From NCBI RefSeq assembly GCF_030294945.1, contig NZ_AP018448.1:4092001-4156000 (forward strand): a stretch of DNA of 64,000 nt. The letters are read 5' to 3'. Position numbers and translations under genes: made by a program. This document shows, piece by piece, positions 48,173-59,207 of the stretch. The notes under the pieces are model-generated. The model saw nothing but the letters and a program-made list of their open reading frames with translations, did no database searches and was not told the DNA's origin. This DNA is from Streptomyces graminofaciens (lineage in GTDB: Bacteria > Actinomycetota > Actinomycetes > Streptomycetales > Streptomycetaceae). Position 1 is the stretch's first letter. Each line of letters begins with the position of its first letter.

Positions 48173-48708
48173 CGCTCGCCCCTTCCGATCCCGCGCGTCA
48201 ATTCCTGGGTGTCCCAGCGCAGATCGAGCGCGGCCCGGTCCCGGCGCAGCCGTGCGTGGCGCGCGTACGCCCAGGTGAACAGGAAGGTGGTGAGGAACTG
48301 TCCGAGCCCGGCCAGCATCGCCACGTTGACCGCGCCGGCCACCGGCCTCGCCATCAGCGCAGGGGCCGTGGTCGCCGTCACCACATAGCCCACGTACCAG
48401 CTGAAGAAGACGGCGGCGCCCGGGATCACGAACCTGCGGTAGCGGCTGCGCACCTCCTGGAAGGCAGCGCTGCGCTGCACCTCCAGATAGACGTCGGCCG
48501 CGCCCCGGCTCCTCTCCTCCCGGGCGGACGGAACCATCGGCGCCGGAGCGCCCGTACCGTCCAGCTCGCCCCAGCCGGAGGCCAACGCGTCGTACCAGGG
48601 GTCGTCGAACCGCACATCGGCGGGGACGGGGTCATGGCCCTCGTGCCGCTCGACCGGACTTTCAGGACCGCCCCCGCGTCTGCGGGGGTGACCGGTGCTT
48701 GACTGCAT
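48169..48708 (-). CDS. DUF485 membrane protein (YjcH-like)
   Basis: The protein has about 179 residues. An unusually long soluble N-terminus (about 85 residues, Pro/Asp-rich) precedes the DUF485 core with two transmembrane helices (FVIPGAAVFFSWYVGYVVTAT, then VNVAMLAGLGQFLTTFLFTWAYA). It is always next to the acetate symporter and presumably supports it. The ATG at 48708 was chosen; a TTG lies six bases upstream, and neither has a strong ribosome site. Confidence 0.88.
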   Translation of the reverse strand: MQSSTGHPRRRGGGPESPVERHEGHDPVPADVRFDDPWYDALASGWGELDGTGAPAPMVPSAREERSRGAADVYLEVQRSAAFQEVRSRYRRFVIPGAAVFFSWYVGYVVTATTAPALMARPVAGAVNVAMLAGLGQFLTTFLFTWAYARHARLRRDRAALDLRWDTQELTRGIGRGER

Positions 48709-48833
48709 GCCCAAGCATGGGCAGAACGGGAAGATCCCCGACTCTCCCCTTCACCATTCTTCACCCCATCAGGTGACTCTCGGCGAAGTCACCGGGCCCG
48801 CGGGAGGTGCGTGGGCACCTCCCGCGTGAGCGG

Positions 48834-50954
<2,121 letters not shown>

Positions 50955-51422
50955 GCGGTTCGCTCCTCGCTGAATTTCAGGTGAGGCCCTTTTGGGTAAG
51001 GGGCCCGGCTCTGTTGCCGCTCCGAGGGTACCGAGGCCTGGTAGAGCCGTTGTAACGCCACCCTCGTCTGAACGCAGACTAGTCCAGAGTCGTATGCGTG
51101 TTCGATCCCTCGATGGAGTGAAGTACATATCACGTTCCCTTCGAGGCATGAACCATTTAGGCTCCGGGCACGTCCTCATGAACAACCGGCAACGCAGCCG
51201 GGAGGACCGTACAACCGAAAAAGCAACCAACAAGAACCCCCCAACAGCCAGCGCGAACCCGTACGACACGAAGACACGCACTACGGCTCATTCGCCGCCA
51301 ACCGGCAGCAGACAGCCGGCCCGGAAAGATTTTTTCGAGTTAAAGCCGCGAGCGGGAACGTTTTCGGCCTGGTTGGATGTTGACCCTGGTACGACAGCTC
51401 GTCGAGCTAGAGAAGAGGCGAC
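50955..51422. other. Divergent promoter gap between parE and DUF7455
   Basis: The gap is about 470 bp. Toward parE there is CGAACACGCATACG (about 51094-51107), a weak match to actinobacterial SOS boxes, and TAGTCT near 51080, a possible -10. Toward the DUF7455 gene the sequence is AT-richer around 51330-51400. No coding frame is convincing. Confidence 0.45.
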
Positions 51423-51653
51423 GTGACTACTGTTCTGACCCCCGCGACCCCGCTGACGGCCGCAGACCGATGCGACCGCTGCGGCGCCCAGGCTTACCTG
51501 CGCGTCGTTCTGCTCAGCGGTGGAGAGTTGCTGTTCTGCGCCCACCACGGGCGTAAGTTCGAGCCGGAACTCAAGAAGATCGCCGCGGACATACAGGACG
51601 AGACGGAGCGGCTGACGTCCGTTCCCGCGAGCGCAAACGACGACGAACGCTGA
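51423..51653 (+). CDS. DUF7455 small zinc-ribbon protein
   Basis: The protein has 76 residues: TAADRCDRCGAQAYLRVVLL, then LLFCAHHGRKFEPEL. The CxxC plus CxHH ligands form a zinc ribbon. It matches a small actinobacterial family often found next to parE or hrdB. The function is unknown. GTG 51423 follows GAAGAGGCG. Confidence 0.87.
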   Translation: MTTVLTPATPLTAADRCDRCGAQAYLRVVLLSGGELLFCAHHGRKFEPELKKIAADIQDETERLTSVPASANDDER

Positions 51654-51684
51654 CACTTCGCGTCCACGACGAGCCGCCGCCGGC

Positions 51685-52635
51685 TCAAGGCCGGTGACCG
51701 GGCGGCCACTCCCGTACCCTCGGGGTGGCCGCCCGCTCGCGTACCGCACCCGCCGCGACAAGCGGGACGGCGCCGCCGGTGATCGTCGGCCGGTCGACCG
51801 TCAGCGGCCGCCGGCCGCTCTCAGCGGCCTCGGCCAGCTTCCGGGCGATGTACGAGCCCCCGGTGTAGACACCGGGGTTTCCGGCTACCCCGCAGCCGAT
51901 CCCCCAGGACACCAGCCCGATCAGCTTTCCCTCGGCGACGAGCGGCCCGCCGCTGTCCCCCTGGCAGGCGTCCCGACCACCGGTGATCTCCCCCGCGCAC
52001 ATCATGGAGTCGGCCAGGTATCGGCCCTCCACACTTCCTGGGTATGCCTGCTGACAGACGCTGTCGGAGAGCACTGTGACGTTCGCGGCCCGCAGACTCC
52101 GCGGGTAGTTTCCGGCCCCTGTGGTGTCGCCCCAGCCGTAGACGACGGCACCCGTGCCCGGCTCGTACGCCGGATCACCCGCGCTCGCCACGGGGATGAC
52201 GGAGTCTGCCGGCAGCGGCGAGGCGAGGGTTATGACGGCGAAGTCCCCGGCGTTCGTATCGGCGTCGTAGTCCGGGTCGATCCAGGTGCCGTGCACCGGG
52301 ATCTCCTGGCCCTCGTTCGATATCAGCTCGCCGCGGCCCGCGATGACCTTCAGGTCCCCAATGAGGTCGGGCGGCGCCCCCAGTACGTCCTCGCTGAGGC
52401 AGTGGGCGGCTGTCAGCACCGTCGAGCGGTCGACCGCGACACCGCCGCAGAACTGTCCGGCCCGCGTACCCCCGAACCGGTCACGGCTGGACAGTGCCAC
52501 CGTCCAGGGCGCGGTCGAGATGTCGACCGGATGACCACCGATGACGACATCGGCGGTCGCGGACGGGGGTGACGCCAGCGGTATCACGGCCGTGGTGGCC
52601 GCAAGGGCCAGCAGCCGAGCGAAGGACGGACGCAT
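51685..52635 (-). CDS. Secreted trypsin-like serine protease (S1)
   Basis: The protein has 316 residues. The signal peptide (MRPSFARLLALAATTAVIPL, cleavage near ATA) is followed directly by the mature-like VVIGGHPVDISTAPW. The catalytic triad is His78 (TAAHC), Asp131 (DFAVI) and Ser228 (GDSGGP), with several cysteines in disulfide positions. The C-terminal 50 residues (after WGIGCGVAGNPGVYTGGSYI) are an Ala/Pro/Arg-rich extension. ATG 52635 follows GAGGAG. It is an extracellular protease. Confidence 0.92.
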   Translation of the reverse strand: MRPSFARLLALAATTAVIPLASPPSATADVVIGGHPVDISTAPWTVALSSRDRFGGTRAGQFCGGVAVDRSTVLTAAHCLSEDVLGAPPDLIGDLKVIAGRGELISNEGQEIPVHGTWIDPDYDADTNAGDFAVITLASPLPADSVIPVASAGDPAYEPGTGAVVYGWGDTTGAGNYPRSLRAANVTVLSDSVCQQAYPGSVEGRYLADSMMCAGEITGGRDACQGDSGGPLVAEGKLIGLVSWGIGCGVAGNPGVYTGGSYIARKLAEAAESGRRPLTVDRPTITGGAVPLVAAGAVRERAATPRVREWPPGHRP

Positions 52636-52715
52636 TCGCACTCCTCACTCTGGGGCGTTGATGGCACACCCAGCGTCATCCACGGACCGGGCGCCCGCAT
52701 GCCGCACACACGCCG

Positions 52716-52747
52716 AAGGCCCGGCTCCCTCGGGGGAACCGGGCCTT
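52716..52747. terminator. Terminator between hrdB and the protease gene
   Basis: AAGGCCCGG (52716-52724) pairs with CCGGGCCTT (52739-52747), with further partial pairing inside. It lies 48 bp past the hrdB stop on the minus strand. Confidence 0.78.
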
Positions 52748-52794
52748 GACGGTCGTACGGAACGGCCTCGAACACGGCCGTCCGGACGGGTGTC

Positions 52795-54330
52795 CTAGTC
52801 GAGGTAGTCGCGCAGCACCTGCGAACGGGACGGGTGGCGCAGCTTCGACATCGTCTTGGACTCGATCTGGCGGATGCGCTCACGCGTGACGCCGTACACC
52901 TTGCCGATCTCGTCGAGGGTCTTCGGCTGACCGTCGGTGAGACCGAAGCGCATGGAGACGACGCCCGCCTCGCGCTCGGAGAGGGTGTCGAGGACGGAGT
53001 GCAGCTGCTCCTGCAGGAGCGTGAAGCTGACCGCGTCGGCCGGGACGACGGCCTCGGAGTCCTCGATGAGGTCACCGAACTCGCTGTCGCCGTCCTCGCC
53101 CAGCGGGGTGTGCAGCGAGATGGGCTCGCGGCCGTACTTCTGGACCTCGATGACCTTCTCGGGGGTCATGTCGAGTTCCTTGGCCAGCTCCTCCGGGGTG
53201 GGCTCGCGGCCCAGGTCCTGGAGCATCTGGCGCTGCACACGCGCGAGCTTGTTGATGACCTCGACCATGTGCACCGGGATACGGATGGTGCGGGCCTGGT
53301 CGGCCATGGCGCGGGTGATCGCCTGGCGGATCCACCAGGTGGCATACGTGGAGAACTTGTAGCCCTTGGTGTAGTCGAACTTCTCGACCGCGCGGATCAG
53401 ACCGAGGTTGCCCTCCTGGATGAGGTCCAGGAAGAGCATGCCGCGGCCGGTGTAGCGCTTGGCCAGGGAGACCACCAGACGGAGGTTGGCCTCCAGGAGG
53501 TGGTTCTTGGCGCGGCGGCCGTCCTCGGCGATGATCTCCAGCTCGCGCTTGAGCTTCGGCGCCAGCTTGTCGGCGTTCGACAGCTTGTCCTCGGCGAACA
53601 GACCGGCCTCGATGCGCTTGGCGAGCTCGACCTCCTGCTCGGCGTTGAGCAGGGGGACCTTGCCGATCTGCTTGAGGTAGTCCTTGACGGGGTCGGCGGT
53701 GGCACCGGCCACGGCGACCTGCTGGGCGGGCGCGTCGTCCTCGTCGTCGTCGGAGAGGACGAAGCCCTTGTTCTCGGCCCCCTCCTCTTCCTCTTCGCCG
53801 GGCTTGATGTCCTCGATGACCTCGTCCTCGAGGACCTCGGCGTCGTCCTTGCCGGCGGTCGTCTTCTTGGCCGCCGTCTTCTTGGCGACGGTCTTCTTCG
53901 CGACCGCCTTCTTGGCGGTCGTCGTCTTCTTCGCCGCCGCCTTCTTGGCGGGCGCGGCGTCCTCGGTGGAGGCGTCGACCGCAGGCGCCGCGGGGGCGGT
54001 GGCTGCGGGGGCCTTCTTGGTGGTCACCGTCTTCGCCGCGACCGTCTTGGTGGCGGTGCGCTTGGCGGGACTCTTCGCTGCGACGCTCTTTCGGGTGCGC
54101 TTGGGCTCCGCGGCACTGACCATCAGCGTCACACCCTCTTCCTCGAGGATCTGGTTGAGGCTGCGCAGTACGTTCTTCCACTGAGTGGCCGGGATCTGGT
54201 CGGCTTCGAAGGCCCGACGCACATCGTCGCCGGCGATCTGCCCCTCAGCCTTTCCCCGCTCGATGAGCGCCATGACAGAGACGGACTCGGCGATCTCCGG
54301 CGGGAGCGTACGGGATGTGCTGGCCGACAC
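52795..54330 (-). CDS. hrdB: Principal sigma factor HrdB
   Basis: The protein has 511 residues, exactly the expected HrdB length from GTG 54330. Region 1.1, a long Lys/Ala-rich low-complexity insert (about 100-175) and an acidic patch precede region 1.2 ([16 protein letters not shown]), regions 2 to 2.4 ([38 protein letters not shown]), region 3 and region 4 ([36 protein letters not shown]). It is the essential housekeeping sigma factor of RNA polymerase. Confidence 0.98.
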   Translation of the reverse strand: MSASTSRTLPPEIAESVSVMALIERGKAEGQIAGDDVRRAFEADQIPATQWKNVLRSLNQILEEEGVTLMVSAAEPKRTRKSVAAKSPAKRTATKTVAAKTVTTKKAPAATAPAAPAVDASTEDAAPAKKAAAKKTTTAKKAVAKKTVAKKTAAKKTTAGKDDAEVLEDEVIEDIKPGEEEEEGAENKGFVLSDDDEDDAPAQQVAVAGATADPVKDYLKQIGKVPLLNAEQEVELAKRIEAGLFAEDKLSNADKLAPKLKRELEIIAEDGRRAKNHLLEANLRLVVSLAKRYTGRGMLFLDLIQEGNLGLIRAVEKFDYTKGYKFSTYATWWIRQAITRAMADQARTIRIPVHMVEVINKLARVQRQMLQDLGREPTPEELAKELDMTPEKVIEVQKYGREPISLHTPLGEDGDSEFGDLIEDSEAVVPADAVSFTLLQEQLHSVLDTLSEREAGVVSMRFGLTDGQPKTLDEIGKVYGVTRERIRQIESKTMSKLRHPSRSQVLRDYLD

Positions 54331-54934
54331 GAACAACCTCTCGGAACGTTGGAAAACGGCTTCCGGCCCCGTCCATAGCGAACAGGAGCCGACCACCGGC
54401 TTGGGGATGGGCCGACGGCGCGGGCGCGGGCCGGGAAGATGCACAGCGCCGTGAACGGCGTCCGTATTCCCTCCTCGGCTGTCACCTCTTAGGTCATCGC
54501 GCTGGTCCCACGAGCGTTACGCCCAATCTGCGTGGCCCGAGTCACACCCCGTAAGCGCGCAAAAGAGGTCAAATATGGTCAGAGGTCATCGATCACAGTC
54601 GGGGTCATACCCGTTCGACGGGTTCCCGAACGTTCGATGAGTTTCTGAACCGCTCACGGGCGATCTTCGGCGGGGCCGAAGAGGGCCCCGGCGGCAGAGC
54701 GGGGATCGCCGTCCCGTCGCTTCCCGGCGCCGCCCGGCGGTGGGCACGTGGTGCGCACGTGACGTGCGCCACCTCATGCCTCGCGTGATGTCCGTGCTCC
54801 GGCGCGCCGCCGGACGCCGTCGGGTCCCGGAAGGATCCGATGGGGTCCGGCGGCACAAGGGGTCGCCGGTCGAGCGATGCCGCGAAAGGGCTCAGGCCCG
54901 CGGCCGTGCCACGCTTGCGGTGCTCTCGGCGCGC
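54331..54934. other. hrdB upstream region
   Basis: The gap is about 600 bp before hrdB (minus strand), reaching to the end of whiH. It must hold the hrdB promoter(s) and the whiH end. A palindrome CGAACGTTCG lies at 54627-54636. No coding frame is convincing, and no clear -10/-35 could be fixed by eye. Confidence 0.45.
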
Positions 54935-55822
54935 TCAGTGTTCGCGCGGTGCGGGCACCACGCGCTCGACCTCGGGGTGAACGGTGAGCAGTTGCCGCAC
55001 GGCCGTCTCGGCCGCCGCTCCGTCGCCGGCCGCGAGGGCGTCGACGATCCGGGCGTGGTGCGCGAGTGACACCTCGCCCGGCCTGTCACAGCCGGTGACC
55101 GGGCCGCCGGAGACCTGCAGGGCGGCCGAGACGATCCCGGAGAGGTGCTCCAGCATGCGGTTGCCCGCGACCTGGATGAGCAGCGAGTGGAACTCTGCGT
55201 CCGCGCGCGAGAAGGTCAGTGCGTCACCCTGGGCCATGGCGTGGCCCATGAGCTCGACCATGTCGCCGAGCCGCTGCTGGACGTCGTCGCGGCCGTGCCC
55301 GGCGGCGAGGCGCGCGGCGAGGGGCTCGATGGTCCAGCGCAGCTCGCTCAGCTCTCGCCGCTGGTCGTCGCGCTGCGGGCCGAAGGCGCGCCACTCGATG
55401 ATGTCCGGGTCGAGGAGGTTCCAGTCGCTGACCGGGCGCACGCGCGTGCCGACGTTGGGACGGGCGCTGACCAGCCCCTTCGCCTCCAGGACACGCAGGG
55501 ACTCACGGACGACGGTGCGGGAGACCTCGAACCGCTGGCCGATCTCCTCGGGTACGAGGGGGCGATCTGCGCCGAGATCGCCGGAGACGATCATCTGGCC
55601 CAGTTGTTGGACGAGTTGGCCGTGCAGCCCGCGGCCGCGGCTCCCCGCGGCGCGTCGGCCGACGCGCCCGAGCTCGGCGTCCGTGGTGTCCCAGACGGGG
55701 GCACCGACGCGGTCGACGCCGGGGGGCTCCGCGTAGTGATAGCGGTCGAGTTCGCCCGGTCCTGCGAGGCCGGAGTCGGCGGAGCGGGCGGCGGTCATCA
55801 TGGTGTGCGCAAGGGTACTCAC
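54935..55822 (-). CDS. whiH: WhiH sporulation regulator (GntR/FadR family)
   Basis: The protein has 295 residues. The N-terminus (about 1-55) is unstructured; the winged helix is LVPEEIGQRFEVSRTVVRESL RVLEAKGL; the C-terminal FCD helical domain has DAEFHSLLIQVAGN and LAHHARIVDALAAGD. Position directly upstream of hrdB on the same strand is that of whiH in Streptomyces. It is needed for sporulation septation. A sigma-WhiG-like promoter ends just before the GTG, consistent with its known control. Confidence 0.9.
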   Translation of the reverse strand: MSTLAHTMMTAARSADSGLAGPGELDRYHYAEPPGVDRVGAPVWDTTDAELGRVGRRAAGSRGRGLHGQLVQQLGQMIVSGDLGADRPLVPEEIGQRFEVSRTVVRESLRVLEAKGLVSARPNVGTRVRPVSDWNLLDPDIIEWRAFGPQRDDQRRELSELRWTIEPLAARLAAGHGRDDVQQRLGDMVELMGHAMAQGDALTFSRADAEFHSLLIQVAGNRMLEHLSGIVSAALQVSGGPVTGCDRPGEVSLAHHARIVDALAAGDGAAAETAVRQLLTVHPEVERVVPAPREH

Positions 55823-55829
55823 GCATCCT

Positions 55830-55857
55830 TTGTCGGCTGCCGTCTCAACTCCCTTGA
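55830..55857 (-). promoter_or_regulatory. Sigma-WhiG-like promoter of whiH
   Basis: On the minus strand TCAA (55857-55854) and GCCGACAA (55837-55830) are 16 bp apart, matching the WhiG/FliA-type TAAA-N15/16-GCCGATAA. The -10 ends 7 bp before the GTG start, so transcription should begin at about the start codon. Confidence 0.7.
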
Positions 55858-56007
55858 GGTCTTTGGTGAAAAGCACACGAAAGGGTGATCGCTCACCCCG
55901 TCGCAATTGACGCCTTATCTGAAAGAAATGGGCGTTTTTCGAGGAGTTGTGCGCGCGAGGGGAACACAGGGTCACGAACGGTGACCGCAGAGAGATACGA
56001 ACGGTCG

Positions 56008-58134
56008 TCACCGAACCCGGCTTCGCATGGTCGTCATGAGATACGCGCACAGCAGCACGGTCAGCGACAACAGCAGGGCGCCGCCCACGGGTTGGGCGAT
56101 CACACGCGCCGCAGCGGCCAGGTACCGCTCCCCTCCGAACGGCCACTGGACCAGCACATGCTCACGCAGACGCAGCGGCAGACCGGCCGCGGTCCGTACC
56201 GTCGGCCCCTCCAGCACCTTCTGCACCAGGGGTACGACGAGGAGGGGCACGCCGAGCACGGCCGCGAGCCCGGCGGTCGTGGAACGGAAGACTCCGGCCG
56301 CGAGCACTCCCGCCCAGGCGCAGCCCACGACCAGGCCGAGCCAACTCGCGCCGAGCGCGAACCAGTCGGCGGGAGGCGAGGTCAGCTCCCGGCCGTAGAC
56401 GAGATACAGCACTTCGAGGTCGCAGCCCACGGTGAGGAAGGCCAGCAGCAGCGCGGTGGCCGCGGCGACAAGGAGCTTCGCGGCGAGCAGTCCCAGGCGG
56501 CGGGGGACGGTGCCGCGGTCGGCGGCCAGGGCGGGGTGGCGGAACTCGTCACCGAAGGCGAGCGCGCCGAGCAGCCCCGCGCCGAGCGCCGCCGGTGGCA
56601 ACGGCAGCTCCCGGGGCCACGCGGCCAGCAACCGCGGCTGCGGGGTGTGCCCGATCCGGGCCAGCAGTACGGCGGTGAGCGCGGAGGTGACGAGTACGGC
56701 GGCCGCGGTGACGTACGCGGTGCCGATCCCGGTGGCCCGGCGCAGCTCGTAGCGCACCGGGCGCAGGGGGCTGCGGGCCGGGCGGACGGTGATCCTCGGC
56801 GGAAGCGGAGGCAGCGGATCGGTCGCCGGGGCCCGCCCCGAAAGAGGTACGGGCCCGTCGGCTTCCTGGACGCGGGTTGACGCCTGCGGATTGCCGACGC
56901 TCGCCCGAGGTCGGCCGCGGGGTGCCTCCGGGGTCTCGGCCGGGGTCTGCTCCCCGTCGGCGGCGGACGGAGGCGTTTCGGTGGACCGAGGTGATTCGGT
57001 GGACCGAGGTGATTCGGTGGACCGAGGTGCTTCGACGGCGGGCGGCAGGCTCTCGCCCGACGGCCGACAGGGTCCGGAGGGCGTTTGAAGGGGCTCGGCC
57101 GACGGGTGAGGGTCTTCGATCGTGGCCGGAGGATCCGCCATCGGTGGTCGGGGGCCCGCGGCGGGCGCGTGCGACCCCTCGACCGAAGGCTGGGGCCCGT
57201 CGGCCGAGGACGGATCCAGGCCCGGCGTCGACGGCGGCGTTGCCATCGGCATCCGCATCGGCCCCATGTCGCCGATCTCGTCCGCGAGTTGGTGTACGAG
57301 GATGCCGTGCCGGAACGCTGTCTCGCCGACCTCGGCGCACGTACTGCCGTACACCGACAACCGGTTGCCGCCCTCCCGGACGATCTCCACGGATCGTCGT
57401 GCGGACCTGGCCTCCTTGGTGAGCAGAGCGCCGAGGCGTGCGGCGTGCGGCGTGCGGACGACGACGCGTGGGCGCAGCCTGGTGCGGGAGAAGTCGGTGG
57501 CCTCCTGGTCGGCGACGAGCCTGCCCTGTTCGAGGGTGAGGACCCGGTCGGCGGTCCGGGACGCCTCCTTGGGGTCACGCGTGGCGAACAGGACGGTGCC
57601 GCCCTGGGTGGCGTGGGCCCGCAGAATCCCGTGCAGCCAGCGGCTTTCACGGATCGACAGTCCGTCGGCGGGGCCGTCGAGCACGAGCGTGTGCGGGTCG
57701 GCCAGCAGGGCGCAGGCCAGACCGAGACGGCGGTCCATGCCCCGTGAGAGCGTGCCCAGGCGCGCGTCGCACAGGCCGATCAGGCCCACGACTTCGAGGA
57801 CTTCGTCGGCGCGCCGTACGGGCAGGCCCGCGGCGGCGCACAGCATGCGGAGGTGGCCGCGGACCGTACGGGACGGGTGGCCGGGTACGTCGCCGAGCAG
57901 CACGCCCACCTCCCGGGTCGGGTGGGCGATGCGGTGGAGGGGGCGGCCTCTGAAGTAGGTGATGCCGCGGCCCTGTTGGAGTTCGAGCGCGAGCCTCAGC
58001 GCCGTCGTCTTGCCCGCGCCCGGGGTGCCGAGGAGTGCGGTGACGCGGCCGGAACGGGCCTCGAAGGACACGTCGTCGACGGTTGGCGGAAGCTCCCTGC
58101 GAGGGTTGCTGGTCAGTCCGATGGCCTGGATCAC
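56008..58134 (-). CDS. ABC transporter fusion: ATPase plus permease in one chain
   Basis: The protein has about 708 residues. The N-terminal ATPase has Walker A GTPGAGKT and Walker B (HTLVLDGPADGL), but the signature reads TLSRGMDRRLGLA instead of LSGGQ. A Pro/Ser-rich linker of about 170 residues (about 290-460) includes a triplicated RSTESP segment. The C-terminal half has six hydrophobic helices. Fusions of this layout are typical of an actinobacterial export/ABC-2 type. Substrate is unknown. It sits between whiH and the NUDIX gene. GTG 58134 (VIQAIGLTSNPRRELPP) is preferred to a TTG nine bases upstream. Confidence 0.87.
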   Translation of the reverse strand: MIQAIGLTSNPRRELPPTVDDVSFEARSGRVTALLGTPGAGKTTALRLALELQQGRGITYFRGRPLHRIAHPTREVGVLLGDVPGHPSRTVRGHLRMLCAAAGLPVRRADEVLEVVGLIGLCDARLGTLSRGMDRRLGLACALLADPHTLVLDGPADGLSIRESRWLHGILRAHATQGGTVLFATRDPKEASRTADRVLTLEQGRLVADQEATDFSRTRLRPRVVVRTPHAARLGALLTKEARSARRSVEIVREGGNRLSVYGSTCAEVGETAFRHGILVHQLADEIGDMGPMRMPMATPPSTPGLDPSSADGPQPSVEGSHAPAAGPRPPMADPPATIEDPHPSAEPLQTPSGPCRPSGESLPPAVEAPRSTESPRSTESPRSTETPPSAADGEQTPAETPEAPRGRPRASVGNPQASTRVQEADGPVPLSGRAPATDPLPPLPPRITVRPARSPLRPVRYELRRATGIGTAYVTAAAVLVTSALTAVLLARIGHTPQPRLLAAWPRELPLPPAALGAGLLGALAFGDEFRHPALAADRGTVPRRLGLLAAKLLVAAATALLLAFLTVGCDLEVLYLVYGRELTSPPADWFALGASWLGLVVGCAWAGVLAAGVFRSTTAGLAAVLGVPLLVVPLVQKVLEGPTVRTAAGLPLRLREHVLVQWPFGGERYLAAAARVIAQPVGGALLLSLTVLLCAYLMTTMRSRVR
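56977..57030. repeat. Tandem 18-bp repeat (three copies) in the ABC linker
   Basis: TTCGGTGGACCGAGGTGA recurs at 56977-56994 and 56995-57012, with a third copy differing in the last base at 57013-57030. It encodes repeats of RSTESP in the linker between the ATPase and permease halves, an expandable hinge. Confidence 0.9.
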
Positions 58135-58272
58135 CCAAAGCAAGATAGCGCGGTATGTCCGGTTTTCCGGGCAGCTCGAGCCTCGCTTCGGGGGCAGGCC
58201 ACAGGTCGCTTCGAGGCAGGCCTCTCACGGCTTGGGCAGGCGTTCGCGGAGCGCACCCCGCACTCGCGTCCG

Positions 58273-59031
58273 TCAGACCTCGGGGCGCAGCATCGGCGGG
58301 TTGAGGAGGGTGGCGCCACCTGCGCGGAAGAGCTGGGCCGGGCGGCCGCCCTGGCGTGTGGTGGTCCCGCCGGTCGGCACCAGGAAGCCGGGGGTGCCCG
58401 TCACCTTGCGGTGGAAGTTCCGTGGGTCGAGGGCCACGCCCCAGACGGCCTCGTAGACCCGGCGCAGCTCACCGACGGTGAACTCCGGCGGGCAGAAGGC
58501 GGTGGCCAGCGACGAGTACTCGATCTTGGAGCGGGCGCGCTCGACGCCGTCCGCGAGGATCTGCGCGTGGTCGAAGGCCAGCGGCGCCACCGGTTCGCCG
58601 TCTCGGCCGTAACCGCCCTGTTGGAGCAGTTCCTCGACGGGTGCCCAGCGTGCGCTGTTGGCGTCGCCGCCCGGCCGGGGGGCCGGCAGATCGGGGGCGA
58701 GCGCGAGGTGGGCGACGCTGACGACTCTCATCCGCGGGTCACGCTTCGGGTCGCCGTAGGTCGCGAGCTGTTCCAGGTGGGCGCCGTTGTCCTGTGCGGG
58801 GGCGGACGGGTCGTGGGCGCTCAGCCCGGTCTCCTCGCCCAGCTCGCGTGCCGCGGCCTGCGCCAGGTCCTCGTCCGGTCTCACGAAGCCGCCGGGCAGC
58901 GCCCACCGGCCCTGGAACGGCTGCTCGCCCCGCCGTACCGTCAGCGCGCAGAGCGCGTGACGACGGACGGTCAGTACGACCAGGTCCACGGTTACGGCGA
59001 AGGGCGGGTAGGCCGACGGGTCGTAGGGCAT
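58273..59031 (-). CDS. NUDIX hydrolase with winged helix (NrtR-like), paralogue of the left-edge gene
   Basis: The protein has 252 residues. The intact Nudix box reads GGFVRPDEDLAQAAARELGE followed by ETGL. The C-terminal winged helix has TAFCPPEFTVGELRRVYEAV and NFHRKVTGTPGFLVPTGG. It is close in sequence to the protein at 1-660 (shared YGDP-RDP-RVV, WAPVEEL, FDH-ILA, ATAFC-EFT-EL). It probably acts on ADP-ribose or a related nucleotide, or senses it to control transcription. ATG 59031 was chosen because the preceding 17 codons look non-coding. It precedes the ABC gene by about 140 bp. Confidence 0.9.
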   Translation of the reverse strand: MPYDPSAYPPFAVTVDLVVLTVRRHALCALTVRRGEQPFQGRWALPGGFVRPDEDLAQAAARELGEETGLSAHDPSAPAQDNGAHLEQLATYGDPKRDPRMRVVSVAHLALAPDLPAPRPGGDANSARWAPVEELLQQGGYGRDGEPVAPLAFDHAQILADGVERARSKIEYSSLATAFCPPEFTVGELRRVYEAVWGVALDPRNFHRKVTGTPGFLVPTGGTTTRQGGRPAQLFRAGGATLLNPPMLRPEV

Positions 59032-59207
59032 GCCGCGATCATAGTCGTCTGCCTGACGATAAACACTCCCTTCACCGGTCACGGCCAGCTTGATCCACTT
59101 CTGTCCGATACCGCTCTCCTGCGTTCTGTCCCATCGGCACTCATGAATTCCGGCCGAGGCGGCGCTGATGAGCCGCCACTGATCGTGCGATCACTTCTCA
59201 CCTGGGG

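Noticed and set aside
51094..51107. An SOS (LexA) box upstream of parE
   Set aside because: CGAACACGCATACG misses two positions of the palindromic core; too weak to claim without conservation data.
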